NCBI GenBank assembly: GCA_023053545.1
Contig: JAKZAN010000055.1
Coordinates: forward strand, 186,001 to 250,000
Reading direction: 5' to 3'
DNA length: 64,000 bases
Source: Lepidurus packardi
Taxonomy: Eukaryota; Arthropoda; Branchiopoda; Notostraca; Triopsidae
In this document: one piece after another, positions 36,801-45,607 of the stretch
How positions within the stretch are numbered: the stretch's first letter is position 1
Layout: each line of letters starts with the position of its first letter
Made by a program: the position numbers and the translations under genes
The notes under the pieces: model-generated
Database searches by the model: none
Seen by the model: only the letters and a program-made list of their open reading frames with translations
What the model was told of the DNA's origin: nothing

Positions 36801-39100
36801 TTGACACTCAACCCATAAATCGAAAATTGACCTTCGATTGGAGCATCACTAACAGCTACAAGATTATTATTCATGTCAAAAACTTTAAGATAAAGTCCTA
36901 AACCATCGCTAAAATTGAACTCACTTCCAAATTCGCGACTTCCATTTCTGTTCAAATCATGAAAAGAAAAAACATCTAGCGAAATTTCAGAAATGATAGG
37001 TTCAGCAACGAATAATGTTAAAGTACAGCTTCTTCCGCCGATGTTTAGCGCAAAGCTAGCTGGGCCAGCAGTCGCAGGTGTTCCAGTAATGGTATAGGTT
37101 AACGAACCTGAACCTACTGCAAAATTACCAGCTGCTAAGGTTGCTGTTAAACCAGTTACGCCAGTAGAAGCAACAACTTGACCACTGTGTGCAGTGCCAT
37201 TACCGCCAGTATACGTCACGACAGAGTTTACACCAGAAGCAACAACACCAGTCACAAGAGTACCGTTGTTAGTGCCAGCACAATTTAGCGCAGCAATTGC
37301 TGATCCTGTAACTGTAGTTCTAGAAAAGCTACATCCCGGCGTAGTATTTAAGGTGTAGACATTAGTACCTACACTTGTTGGCGTTCCAGAAGCTGTTAAA
37401 ACAATGTTCTGAGAACCAGTAGCAGTAAAAGTCCCTGAACCACGGAAAGTAACGCCATTGGCTGTAGCGACAATGTTATAACTTCCTACAGTAGTTACGG
37501 TAGCTGTAATGGTTTGCGTAACACCAGAAACTGGGCTACCTTGAGATAACGTTCCAGCACTTGCTGTATTGCAAGAATAGCCCGAAACAACAGCTGTACC
37601 ATTTGAACTTAGACCCGCCAAATTCACAGCATTCACCATAGCTTGTACTTCTGCAACTGTAGCAGGCGCTGAAAACAAGTTTGGATTAGAAGCGATATAA
37701 GACAAATAAGCTGGCTCGTTTGCAGCAATTGCACCAGTAACAGTTGGCAATCCATTAATTTGAGCAGCCGTTAAAGTTGATGTCAAAACGTTGTTGCCAT
37801 TATCCGCATCAGTGCCGATATTAGCCAAAATCGTTTGATTTGCATTCACAGCATTCACCATAGCTTGCACTTCTGCAACTGTAGCAGGAGCTGAAAACAA
37901 GTTTGGATTAGAAGCGATATAAGACAAATAAGCTGGCTCGTTTGCAGCAATTGCACCACTAACAGTTGGCAATCCATTAATTTGAGCAGCTGTTAAAGTT
38001 GATGTCAAAACGTTGTTGCCATTATCCGCATCAGTGCCGATATTAGCCAAAATCGTTTGATTTGCATTCACAGCATTCACCATAGCTTGTACTTCTGCAA
38101 CTGTAGCAGGAGCCGAAAACAAGTTTGGATTGGAAGCGATATAAGACAAATAAGCTGGCTCGTTTGCAGCAATTGCACCAGTAACAGTTGGCAATCCATT
38201 AATTTGAGCAGCCGTTAAAGTTGATGTCAAAACGTTGTTGCCATTATCCGCATCAGTGCCGATATTAGCCAAAATCGTTTGATTTGCATTCACAGCATTC
38301 ACCATAGCTTGCACTTCTGCAACTGTAGCAGGAGCTGAAAACAAGTTTGGATTAGAAGCGATATAAGACAAATAAGCTGGCTCGTTTACAGCAATTGCAC
38401 CACTAACAGTTGGCAATCCATTAATTTGAGCAGCTGTTAAAGTTGATGTCAAAACGTTGTTGCCATTATCCGCATCAGTGCCGATATTAGCCAAAATCGT
38501 TTGATTTGCATCCGCACTAGGCGCACCAGTAGTTCTAGAAAAGCTACATCCAGGCGTAGTATTTAAGGTGTAGACATTAGTACCTACACTTGTTGGCGTT
38601 CCAGAAGCTGTTAAAACAATGTTCTGAGAACCAGTAGCAGTAAAAGTCCCTGAACCACGGAAAGTAACGCCATTAGCTGTAGCGACAATGTTATAACTTC
38701 CTACAGTAGTTACGGTAGCTGTAATGGTTTGCGTAACACCAGAAACTGGGCTACCTTGAGATAACGTTCCAGCACTTGCTGTATTGCAAGAATAGCCCGA
38801 AACAAAGGCTGTACCGTCAGTACTAGGGTTTAATATTCCACCAGCGCAAACGTTAAACCAACCAGTTTGATTGAACCACTCCATACAGTCGGTAGTGGTG
38901 TTGTAAATGGTTAATCCCACTGCTGGATTGGCAATGGCATTTCGTTGGACGGTAGTCATCCTGGGGGGCAGAAGCCCCTTTGTTGTCGAGGAAACTTCTA
39001 AAGCCGATGACGCATGAGGCGTCTGCGTACCGATGCCCACTTGGGCAAACGCAATCAACGAGTTTAAAAGAAATAAGGCTAAAATCGAGTTTAATTTCAT
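33818..39100 (-). CDS. Giant repeat-containing secreted protein with C-terminal FISUMP domain (paralogue 2)
   Basis: This is a 1760-residue protein. It has a signal peptide (1-19) and a VGIGT head (about 20-90), then a beta-rich domain (95-193). Four near-identical 74-residue repeats follow (about 198-492; motif EPAYLSYIASNPNLFSAPATVAEVQAM), then a second copy of the beta-rich domain (495-592) and one 102-residue repeat (597-697). Next come an unrelated insert resembling a prealbumin/SdrD B-type domain (700-835; FSFHDLNRNGSREFG), six more 102-residue repeats (836-1448) and a linker domain (1450-1570). It ends in a FISUMP domain (about 1570-1760; WMDRNLGARRVA, YWSSS, IRCIRN). FISUMP is a family named from Fibrobacter and has no firm function. 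The protein is probably a long surface stalk. Its repeats make length variation by recombination likely. Confidence 0.9.
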   Translation of the reverse strand: MKLNSILALFLLNSLIAFAQVGIGTQTPHASSALEVSSTTKGLLPPRMTTVQRNAIANPAVGLTIYNTTTDCMEWFNQTGWFNVCAGGILNPSTDGTAFVSGYSCNTASAGTLSQGSPVSGVTQTITATVTTVGSYNIVATANGVTFRGSGTFTATGSQNIVLTASGTPTSVGTNVYTLNTTPGCSFSRTTGAPSADANQTILANIGTDADNGNNVLTSTLTAAQINGLPTVSGAIAVNEPAYLSYIASNPNLFSAPATVAEVQAMVNAVNANQTILANIGTDADNGNNVLTSTLTAAQINGLPTVTGAIAANEPAYLSYIASNPNLFSAPATVAEVQAMVNAVNANQTILANIGTDADNGNNVLTSTLTAAQINGLPTVSGAIAANEPAYLSYIASNPNLFSAPATVAEVQAMVNAVNANQTILANIGTDADNGNNVLTSTLTAAQINGLPTVTGAIAANEPAYLSYIASNPNLFSAPATVAEVQAMVNAVNLAGLSSNGTAVVSGYSCNTASAGTLSQGSPVSGVTQTITATVTTVGSYNIVATANGVTFRGSGTFTATGSQNIVLTASGTPTSVGTNVYTLNTTPGCSFSRTTVTGSAIAALNCAGTNNGTLVTGVVASGVNSVVTYTGGNGTAHSGQVVASTGVTGLTATLAAGNFAVGSGSLTYTITGTPATAGPASFALNIGGRSCTLTLFVAEPIISEISLDVFSFHDLNRNGSREFGSEFNFSDGLGLYLKVFDMNNNLVAVSDAPIEGQFSIYGLSVNTDRIYYFILDNNNTASDNIATLPNGWSSPNAKQYFYYSGDEVFTNSAAVLDLNDSSWTAPYPIRVSLQSQINTLDCAGVANNGILNVGVAASGVNSVFTYTGGSGAAHSGQVVTSTGVTGLTATLSAGSFAVGSGSLTYTITGTPSATGTASFAVNIGGQSCILTRSVVAGSISALNCAGATQNGTLIDGVAASGVNSVITYTAGNGGPYSGQVVTSTGVTGLTATLSAGSFAVGSGSLTYTITGTPSATGTASFAVNIGGQSCTLTRTVVAGSISALNCAGATQNGTLIDGVAASGVNSVITYTAGNGGPYSGQVVTSTGVTGLTATLSAGSFAVGSGSLTYTITGTPSATGTASFAVNIGGQSCILTRSVVAGSISALNCAGATQNGTLIDGVAASGVNSVITYTAGNGGPYSGQVVTSTGVTGLTATLSAGSFAVGSGSLTYTITGTPSATGTASFAVNIGGQSCTLTRTVVSGSIGALNCAGTNNGTLVSGVAASGVNSVISYTAGNGGPYSGQVVSSTGVTGLTATLSAGSFAVGSGSLTYTITGTPSATGTASFAVNIGGQVCTLTRTVVAGSISALNCAGATQNGTLIDGVAASGVNSVITYTAGNGGPYSGQVVSSTGVTGLTATLSAGSFAVGSGSLTYTITGTPSASGTASFAVNIGGQSCTLTRTVLAPAITLGATTYQGVSVINTTGIGYNGENVPSASTITVQVTTTGPTAYSLSASHPTTGLVYAASGNFAAAGTYPVVLQNNGAAIPGTTFGVLTMPLTGASNIIDLVPRIDIKSIPASATAVVNVIYGTQTWMDRNLGARRVATAINDVLSYGSHFQWGRPADGHEIGVLNGTDLTTGRAFYSTTSVLATSDIPGNVNFITSGSDWRSDNNNNRWASAFQGPCPSGYHVPTITEWDTSRTFGAWNSNSDAYNATLKLPSTGLTDRANGIIGFHSFGYYWSSSVAATQSSLLLMSSGSASTSGTQTRALGFSIRCIRN
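34757..36595 (-). repeat. Six tandem 306-bp repeats coding for 102-residue units
   Basis: Six units are exactly 306 bp apart and largely identical in nucleotide sequence. Two variants at the junction (gtgcgtgtaagtgtacaag and gagcgtgttagtatacaag) alternate at 35690-36310, so two-unit blocks of 612 bp seem to have been copied. A seventh, more divergent unit lies at 37010-37310. Confidence 0.9.
37625..38505 (-). repeat. Four tandem 222-bp repeats coding for 74-residue units
   Basis: Units repeat every 222 bp. They alternate in marker bases (cttgtacttct with ccagtaacag, then cttgcacttct with ccactaacag), an ABAB order that implies duplication of a two-unit block. Confidence 0.9.
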
Positions 39101-39659
39101 TGTGTATGGATTATAGTTTTGGTTATTAAATTATTCTATTCTTATTATTACTATTTAGATTATTGCGCATAATGGCGCTAACTCCCATTGTTACATGAAG
39201 TTGCAAAAAGCATGTTTGTGCACTCTGATAGCGTCGTTATTAAACAATATGCTAGAAAAATCAAAAGCTGTTAGTAAGCATCATTAATCCTTTGATTTGA
39301 TCCTGATAACTGGACTCGAAACTTACTATCCGCTGCGGCGATTCACAAAAAAGTGAGCGTATAGAACGCATTCCGGTATCTTGACACTTACTTACGAAAA
39401 TATACCAGCATAAATATGAAATATCTCACGCCGTTAATGAAATTATTCTTACTTGAACCATAAATAGGCACTTCTAGCATTAGCCTATTTAGGCGTGCAA
39501 AAATAAATATTCAATTATTAGAACAATTGCTTAAAAAAACACACCCGGTCAAAAAAACGCTAAAAATTACAGAATTATCTTATATTTTTATATTTTACCT
39601 ACTTGAACCTCAGCATCAATCCATTGCAAAGATTTTGCGCGCGAGAAAATCTGTTAAAA
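39101..39659. other. Intergenic stretch upstream of the giant paralogue
   Basis: It contains the leader of the 33818-39100 gene, whose first 50 bases resemble the leader of the paralogue starting at 33302. Beyond that I see no gene or clear repeat. Confidence 0.45.
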
Positions 39660-39697
39660 TAAAAAGCGCTTCCAGTTTGCATTGGAAGCGCTTTTAA
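39660..39697 (-). terminator. Terminator of the 554-residue FISUMP paralogue
   Basis: A 13-bp perfect stem (aaaagcgcttcca / tggaagcgctttt) with an 8-base loop and T residues on both sides. It lies 60 bases past the stop. Confidence 0.85.
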
Positions 39698-39756
39698 TAT
39701 ATCAAGTTTATAGTTTGCCACATAGCAACTCTAACAACCACCCTAAAAAGCGTAAG

Positions 39757-41467
39757 TTAGTTTTTGATGCAACGAACCGAATGAAGCGCCCATTTAGACT
39801 GGTTAATTACCTCTGGTCCGTAGCCGGGTAAAGTAACGAACATTCCCGCTACAATATTACTACTCCAATAAATGCCCATATCTAGCGCCCCACTATTAAC
39901 TGGAAAGTCATAAACTGTAAATGGGGGCCAACCGATACCTTGCATCGTAATAAATTTTAATGCGGGATTAAGCAATACTGTTACTAGCTCACTTTCAGTA
40001 GGAACTCTAAATCCTACAGGACAAGGATTATTTGCGCTCGCTGCACCTGCCCATAATGTATCATCTGAGTTAATTCTCCAATCCCAACCTTGGTTAAAAA
40101 CAGGCTCTACAGGCTCGTAAATCAATGCGTCGGTAGGATTATCCCTTTTAATAGGAGTGGTTCCATTTAACAATACACCGTTATAACTGTCTGAAAAACT
40201 TATTAATTCGTGCCCATCTGGTTTTCTACCCCACTGAAAGACACTCCCATACGCAAGATGGTCTAGTTGATTGGTTGCCTGCTGCGATGGGTTGAAATTG
40301 GGATGATTAAGATTCGCGTAATCAGCACCAAGATTGTTGCTTAACCATACTGAGCCATCATCTGCCACAACAGGAAAATACAACATCATGTGGGTAGTGT
40401 TGCTTCCATTGTTATCGGGTAGCCCAAACATCCTGTCTGGTATAGCAGCAATCGCTCTCACAGAAAAAGTAGTAGTATTTCCAGCGTTATCATACGGATA
40501 TCGAATTTGTCCCAACAAAACACCTAGTCCGTCGTTGCCCAAACCAGCGTTTACATCTAATTTCTTTACGTTAAGGTTACCACCAACTGCAGCGAGGGAT
40601 GCAACAATAAAGACAGTTTGCTGATCGCCTTGCGCAACATATTCTTGTTCGTCCCAAGAAAGGGTCAAGCTTCTGCCAATGCCATCTTGTGTCATGTTTG
40701 CAGGGATTGCAATGGTTGCTGAATAAGCTGGTAAAACACCATCACCCGTAACCACAACAGGTATTTGGATGGGTATACCACTCGTTGTAATAATTCCTGG
40801 CACATCAATTACCCTCGCTTCAATTATGCCATCAGCTGCTTGAACAGCTGTAGTAGCTGGCCCAGAAGCTGCTGCATATGGAAAATAGTCCACATCGTAA
40901 GCAGATGCAACTAGGTGCTTTCTGTTTTGTGCCAAGGTAATGGTATTTGGAATAGCCACAGATAAAGCGTGGGCTACTGCGGCATTCACAGCAGCTATCA
41001 TCGCTTGTACTTCTGCAACAGTAGCAGGTGCAGAAAAACTATCTGGATTGGCATCAATATACTGTTGGTACGGAACTTGATTCGCAGGAACAAGCCCCGT
41101 TACGCCCAAGCTGCCGAGCTGCGCAACCGTCACCACCGACGGAACAGCATTAGGGCTATCGGCCTCATTTCCAATCTGGGTTAGAACACCGAGCACGGTG
41201 TCGCTAGCGCCAAAAATCATACAGCCTGTCCAACCTCCCGCTTGATAAACTTTGAAGCAATTTGAAGAAATATCATAAATCATCATCCCATTAACGGGAT
41301 CTTGAATGGCAGCGGTGTTTGGCACACGCGTAATAAGCAATGCTTTGCTACTGGAATTTAACTCTAAAATTGAAGAAGAAGATGGTGTGGCGGTGCCAAT
41401 ACCTACTTGTGCAACAGCCAATCCTGTACTCAGCAGAAAAAAGGCGAAAAAACGGTTTCAGTTTCAT
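39757..41467 (-). CDS. Secreted VGIGT-head/FISUMP protein, frame interrupted in its signal peptide (paralogue 3)
   Basis: The main frame covers 39757-41421 (554 residues) and opens with AVAQVGIGTATP, which is the end of a signal peptide without its beginning. An ATG at 41467 starts a typical signal peptide (MKLKPFF) in another frame. The two are joined if either of two T runs on the coding strand (41437-41442 or 41447-41452) is one base shorter. The gene is therefore off in this sequence, through phase variation, mutation or read error. After the head come a single copy of the 74-residue-type motif (YQQYIDANPDSFSAPATVAEVQAMI, about 115-145), a long unclassified beta-rich region, and a FISUMP domain (VWLSNNLGADYANL, FQWGRKPDGHELI, CPVGFRVPTESE, YWSSN, VRCIKN). 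Confidence 0.8.
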
Positions 41468-41709
41468 GTTTGTATGGTGTATAATTATTATTCTCGACTC
41501 GAATTGAAAACTCTTAGCATTTCTGACCGCCCAACGGTCTAAACCCCGATGGACGAGCAAGTCATTTTGCCGCCCGAAATGTAATAAACCCAATACAAAT
41601 TGCGGTGCTTGAAAAAACACTTCATGCGCAAACCATTCATTAAATAAAATAAGCGCCACTTTTACTACAAACAACTTTAATGATCTCAGGACAAAACTTC
41701 TGGCTATTC

Positions 41710-41737
41710 CAAAAAAAAAACGCATTCAGCATGCGTG
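41710..41737 (-). terminator. Terminator of the paralogue at 41798
   Basis: The stem acgcat / atgcgt is followed on the minus strand by ten T residues, 60 bases past the stop. Confidence 0.75.
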
Positions 41738-41797
41738 AAAGCGTTTCGGCTAATTTATAAATGGCCACTTACTCGTGGTGAATAAACCTATAAGACG

Positions 41798-42781
41798 TTA
41801 CATCCCCCCCATCATTTCAAAAAGATATGAAATCGTAACTTGTGTCGTTGCCATCCTTAATATCCCAGTTGTTTGGTTTATACTTATTGTAATACTACCT
41901 TGATTACCTGTATTAAAAACAATTTGTGTACTATTAGTAGTTGCTTCTAAAGCTCGCGGAAGACCGTTAGGGCCTCGAACATCGGGATTTACAATCCGTA
42001 TAGGGCTACTAGTTCCCAATCCAATGAGCGTAAATTCACCATAAACATAGTTGCCGGAAAATGCGTTATTGACCATATCATCACTTTGGTCAACATGACA
42101 GATAAACTTTACACGCACAATTGTATTGGTAGTGGGGAATGTAGCTACAGTATAGCTTGTTCCTGGTCTTCCCCCACCCGTAACACGTGGGTATACAGGC
42201 GGCGCAAAAGAGACCAAACCAGTTGCTCTATCAACATTTAACGCGGACAAGGCACTCCCCGACCCATAATTTTCAGGAATATTTGCAGCAATTACTGGAT
42301 TTAAAACAAATGTAGTTTGAACATCTAGGTTTGCTTGTGGTGTTGCAGTGCCAATGCCAACCCTTTTGTTTAGGGCGTCAACAGAAAACGTAGTGCCATC
42401 AACAGAAAACTGGTTGGTAAGCTGCCCGCCTGATGGTGTAAAAGCTAGGCTTCTATTAGGCATATCAACATTGCGGTTGCTGGCCAAAGTTCCTGCATCA
42501 TCGTAGATGTTTTTGCTCTTTTGCTCGATCCAGGTCGTGCCATTCCAAAACCAGAGCGTGTTTGTGTTGGTATCAAAAACCTGCATCCCCAGATCGGTTC
42601 CGGCATTAGGCGCAATGGCTATTCGCTCTGCTGTGGACATTCTCGGCAATAAAAATCCCTTGTTTGCAGCTGTTAAATCTAACACAGAATTGTCACTTGG
42701 CGTGGTTGTTCCAAAACCTACTTGCGCAAAAGCCACGGCTGTGTATAGTACGAAAAAAATAGTAAGCGAAACTGTTTTCAT
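41798..42781 (-). CDS. Secreted VGIGT-head protein of the second type (paralogue 4)
   Basis: With ATG at 42781, chosen because it begins the signal peptide MKTVSLTIFFVLYTAVAFAQ, this protein has 327 residues. It has two VGxGTxTP motifs: the standard head at the N-terminus, and VGIGTATPQANLDV near the middle (about residue 140). Between them is FDTNTNTLWFWNGTTWIEQ, a pattern known from tail-fibre-like and other trimeric surface proteins. The C-terminal domain (about 190-327) is beta-rich, with TNTIVRVKFICHVDQSDD, and ends in ISYLFEMMGGM. It has no FISUMP domain. The next two genes upstream encode close relatives, so this is a local triplication. Function is unknown. Confidence 0.85.
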   Translation of the reverse strand: MKTVSLTIFFVLYTAVAFAQVGFGTTTPSDNSVLDLTAANKGFLLPRMSTAERIAIAPNAGTDLGMQVFDTNTNTLWFWNGTTWIEQKSKNIYDDAGTLASNRNVDMPNRSLAFTPSGGQLTNQFSVDGTTFSVDALNKRVGIGTATPQANLDVQTTFVLNPVIAANIPENYGSGSALSALNVDRATGLVSFAPPVYPRVTGGGRPGTSYTVATFPTTNTIVRVKFICHVDQSDDMVNNAFSGNYVYGEFTLIGLGTSSPIRIVNPDVRGPNGLPRALEATTNSTQIVFNTGNQGSITISINQTTGILRMATTQVTISYLFEMMGGM

Positions 42782-42881
42782 GTTTATTGTAAATTTAAAC
42801 TGATGATTCAAGGCACATCAAAAAATGTATGGCTGCCTGATTAATAAAAAATCATAACTTAAGTTTTCTGCCCAAATTAAA

Positions 42882-42930
42882 ACAAAAAAAAGGCAAACGC
42901 ATAATTCTAAGAACTATGTGTTTGCCTTTG
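42882..42930 (-). terminator. Terminator of the paralogue at 43000
   Basis: The stem aaaggcaaac / gtttgccttt is followed on the minus strand by a long T run. Confidence 0.85.
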
Positions 42931-42999
42931 GCAAAAAAGTGGGTCATGGGGCACTTTTATTGATAGATGGCAATCCCACAAAAATTTAAAGGTATGTTT

Positions 43000-43974
43000 T
43001 TACAAGCCTCCAAATACTTCAAAGATGTATGACATTAAAGACGAAGTGTTTGTTAAGGTAAGCACGCCCGTTGCTGGAACAAGCGTTAAAGTGCTAGTAC
43101 CCAAAGCACCGTTGCTCCATGATATTTCAGTGGCTGTGCTAGTAGCAAGCGTTTTGACTGCACCATCTGCACCTCTAATGTCCGAACTGATAAATTTAAC
43201 GGTGTTAGCGTTATTTGTTCCTGTTATCAAAATATCGCCATATGCGTATGCAGCTGCATCTGAATTTTCAGCATCACTACCACCATCAACATGGCATAAA
43301 AAACGAATTCTCACAATAGTGTTCGTACTTGGCAGTACGCCAACCGTAAAGGTTGTTCCAGGCTGAACACCCCCTATTGTACGTATGAACGATGCGGGCG
43401 CAATTGTTACTACTCCTGTAGTTCTGTTGCCATACAAAGGCGACATAGCAGTAGATCCGTTGTAGCTAGCAGGTGTGTTTGCAGCTACGTTTTGGGCTAA
43501 TCGCATTGTTCCTTGAACATCCAATCCTTGTGCTGGTGCAATGGTCCCTATACCTACTCTGTTGTTCAAGGCATCAACAGAAAATGTTGTGCCGTCTACA
43601 GAGAACTGATTCGTGACTTGCGTGCCGGTTGGCGTGAAAGCCAATGTTCTACCTGGCATGTCCACGACGCGATTGCCTGATAAGGAACCATTTGAATCGT
43701 AAATATTTTTAAGCCCTTGCTGAACCCACACTGCACCATCCCAGAAAAACAATGCATTTAAAGTGGTGTCAAAAACCTGCATTCCCTTGTCAGTAGTTGC
43801 ACTAGGCGAAATTGCATTGCGTTGCGATGAGGACATTCTTGGAATTAAAAAACCTTTGTCTGTTGATGTCAGATCTAAAACAGATTTGGCGCTTGGCGTG
43901 TTTGTGCCAATTCCCACTTGGGCAAACGCTGAAATGCTTAATAAAGCTGTTAGGGTAATTACTATTTTTTTCAT
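43000..43974 (-). CDS. Secreted VGIGT-head protein of the second type (paralogue 5)
   Basis: This 324-residue protein has the signal peptide MKKIVITLTALLSISAFAQ and the same plan as its neighbours. There is a first VGIGTNTP head, then MQVFDTTLNALFFWDGAVW and NRVVDMPGRTLAFTPTG. A second motif, NRVGIGTIAP, follows near residue 140, and then the C-terminal beta-rich domain with TNTIVRIRFLCHVDGGSD, closing with MSYIFEVFGGL. It differs from the genes on either side mainly in the last 130 residues, as expected if the C-terminal domain is the ligand-binding or exposed part. The intact signal peptide fixes the start. It has its own terminator, so it is probably transcribed alone. Function is unknown. 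Confidence 0.85.
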   Translation of the reverse strand: MKKIVITLTALLSISAFAQVGIGTNTPSAKSVLDLTSTDKGFLIPRMSSSQRNAISPSATTDKGMQVFDTTLNALFFWDGAVWVQQGLKNIYDSNGSLSGNRVVDMPGRTLAFTPTGTQVTNQFSVDGTTFSVDALNNRVGIGTIAPAQGLDVQGTMRLAQNVAANTPASYNGSTAMSPLYGNRTTGVVTIAPASFIRTIGGVQPGTTFTVGVLPSTNTIVRIRFLCHVDGGSDAENSDAAAYAYGDILITGTNNANTVKFISSDIRGADGAVKTLATSTATEISWSNGALGTSTLTLVPATGVLTLTNTSSLMSYIFEVFGGL

Positions 43975-44080
43975 GTTGTATTTGTTTATTATCTAAAATT
44001 TTATTTTGTGAATTTTTGTGCTCCTACAAACTTTGTGGACTAAACATGCTTGCTGACCACTCTTCCAAAGAATGGAATAC

Positions 44081-45070
44081 CTACATACCCCCCAATATTT
44101 CGACGATATAAGACATTGAAAAAGCAGCAATATTCATTGTTAACTGCCCATTAGTCTGATTAATGCTTAAAGTACTGGTGAGCTGGGAATTATTGCTCCA
44201 CGCTAATGTTGTCGCATTATTAGTTGAAAACGATTTTGCCCCACCCTGTGAATTTGTTAAGGTTGCGCTAACAAATCTAATTGGGCTGCTAGTTCCCAAG
44301 CCAACTATTACCACATCTGCAGAAGCATAGGCTTCCGGATCTCCATTGTTAGTTTCATTACTATTGTCTACATGCGAAATAATTTTTAATCTCACAATAG
44401 TATTAGTTGTAGGAAGTGTCGCCAAGACTAATGTTCCTGTGCCCCCGTTCATCGGTCTAAATCCCCCTACGACCCTTGGATAAGCAGGTGGTGCAAAAGA
44501 GACCAAACCGGTTGCTCTATTAACATTTAATGCCGACAAAGGACTCCCCGAGCCGTAATTCGCAGGGATATTCGCAGCAATTACTGGGTTTAGAACAAAT
44601 GTAGTTGCAACATCTAGGTTTGCTTGTGGCGTTGCAGTGCCAATGCCCACTCTATTGTTAAGGGCATCGATAGAAAATGTAGTACCATCAACAGAAAACT
44701 GGTTCGTAAGCTCTGTGCCAGACGGCGTAAAGCCTAGCGTTCTATTTGGCATATCAACATTGCGGTCGCTGGCCAAAGAACCTGCGTCATCGTAGATGTT
44801 TTTGTCCTTTTGCTCGATCCAGGCCGTGCCATTCCAAAACCAAAGCGTGTTTGTATTCGTGTCAAAAACCTGCATACCCAAATCAGTAGTAGCATTGGGT
44901 GCTATTGCGACTCTTTGTGAGCTGGACATTCTCGGAACTAGTACACCTCTGCTAGTGGCTGTAAGATCTAATGTAGATTTTGCGCTGGGTGCGGTTGTTC
45001 CCATCCCCACTTGCGCAAAGCCCAATGTGCTGAGCAAGAGTGAAAAAACCAAAATTGTTTTATTCTTCAT
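44081..45070 (-). CDS. Secreted VGIGT-head protein of the second type (paralogue 6)
   Basis: This 329-residue protein has the signal peptide MKNKTILVFSLLLSTLGFAQ. It is the closest relative of the protein at 41798-42781: they share IYDDAGxLASxRNVDMPNR and VGIGTATPQANLDV, and long identical stretches around residues 90-215, also at the nucleotide level. The C-terminal domain has TNTIVRLKIISHVDNSNE and ends MSYIVEILGGM. The similarity of the middle parts of paralogues 4 and 6, with paralogue 5 between them, suggests gene conversion or an insertion order worth testing. No terminator of the usual form is obvious downstream. Function is unknown. Confidence 0.85.
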   Translation of the reverse strand: MKNKTILVFSLLLSTLGFAQVGMGTTAPSAKSTLDLTATSRGVLVPRMSSSQRVAIAPNATTDLGMQVFDTNTNTLWFWNGTAWIEQKDKNIYDDAGSLASDRNVDMPNRTLGFTPSGTELTNQFSVDGTTFSIDALNNRVGIGTATPQANLDVATTFVLNPVIAANIPANYGSGSPLSALNVNRATGLVSFAPPAYPRVVGGFRPMNGGTGTLVLATLPTTNTIVRLKIISHVDNSNETNNGDPEAYASADVVIVGLGTSSPIRFVSATLTNSQGGAKSFSTNNATTLAWSNNSQLTSTLSINQTNGQLTMNIAAFSMSYIVEILGGM

Positions 45071-45607
45071 GTTTCTATAATTTTAAAAATTTGCGGATCG
45101 CTCATTAGGAACTATCCAAGATTTGTAACGTATGGTTTTATAAGATAAACAACAAGTCATTCCAAGACCTGCGATTTACAATTACAACACCCTTTTGATT
45201 GGCTTTTCGAAAATAACGCTGAGATTCTGTTAGTGCAACAACCTCATTATTAGGTTATAAATAAACAGAAAATCAAGTAAAAACGATACAAAATCCAAAC
45301 GATTGAGTGCCATGATACATTACATTTACAAGCAAAATATCACCCAAAACATAACATTTCGTGCTGCAAATATAGATAGGCATCCAAAAAAATATATGTC
45401 AGAAAAGAGCTGTTAATGCTAGTTAAAATCATTATTTTTACGAGAGGTATAAAGTCAAGTGCTATTTTGCACCATATTGCGTCCGAATATGGTTCGGTAA
45501 TACAACAGTATTTGATACGGTCGCAATCAGAAGGAAAGCCAGCCAAACCAAGTGCGTAAACTAGAAGGGTAAACTGGCGTTACTGCATACAAATTTGGGA
45601 AATAGTT
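45071..45607. other. Intergenic stretch, nothing recognised
   Basis: It lies between the second-type paralogues and the thioredoxin-like gene. I see no gene, tRNA or clear hairpin. A 68-codon minus-strand frame here has a cysteine-rich, atypical composition and is not supported. Confidence 0.4.

Noticed and set aside
37625-38505. CRISPR array
   Set aside because: Repeat units of 222 bp encode protein and have no unique spacers. No cas genes are nearby.
41348-41725. 125-codon minus-strand frame containing the ATG and first residues of the FISUMP signal peptide
   Set aside because: Only the MKLKPFF part is meaningful, as the start of the interrupted FISUMP gene. The rest is a wrong frame or intergenic sequence.
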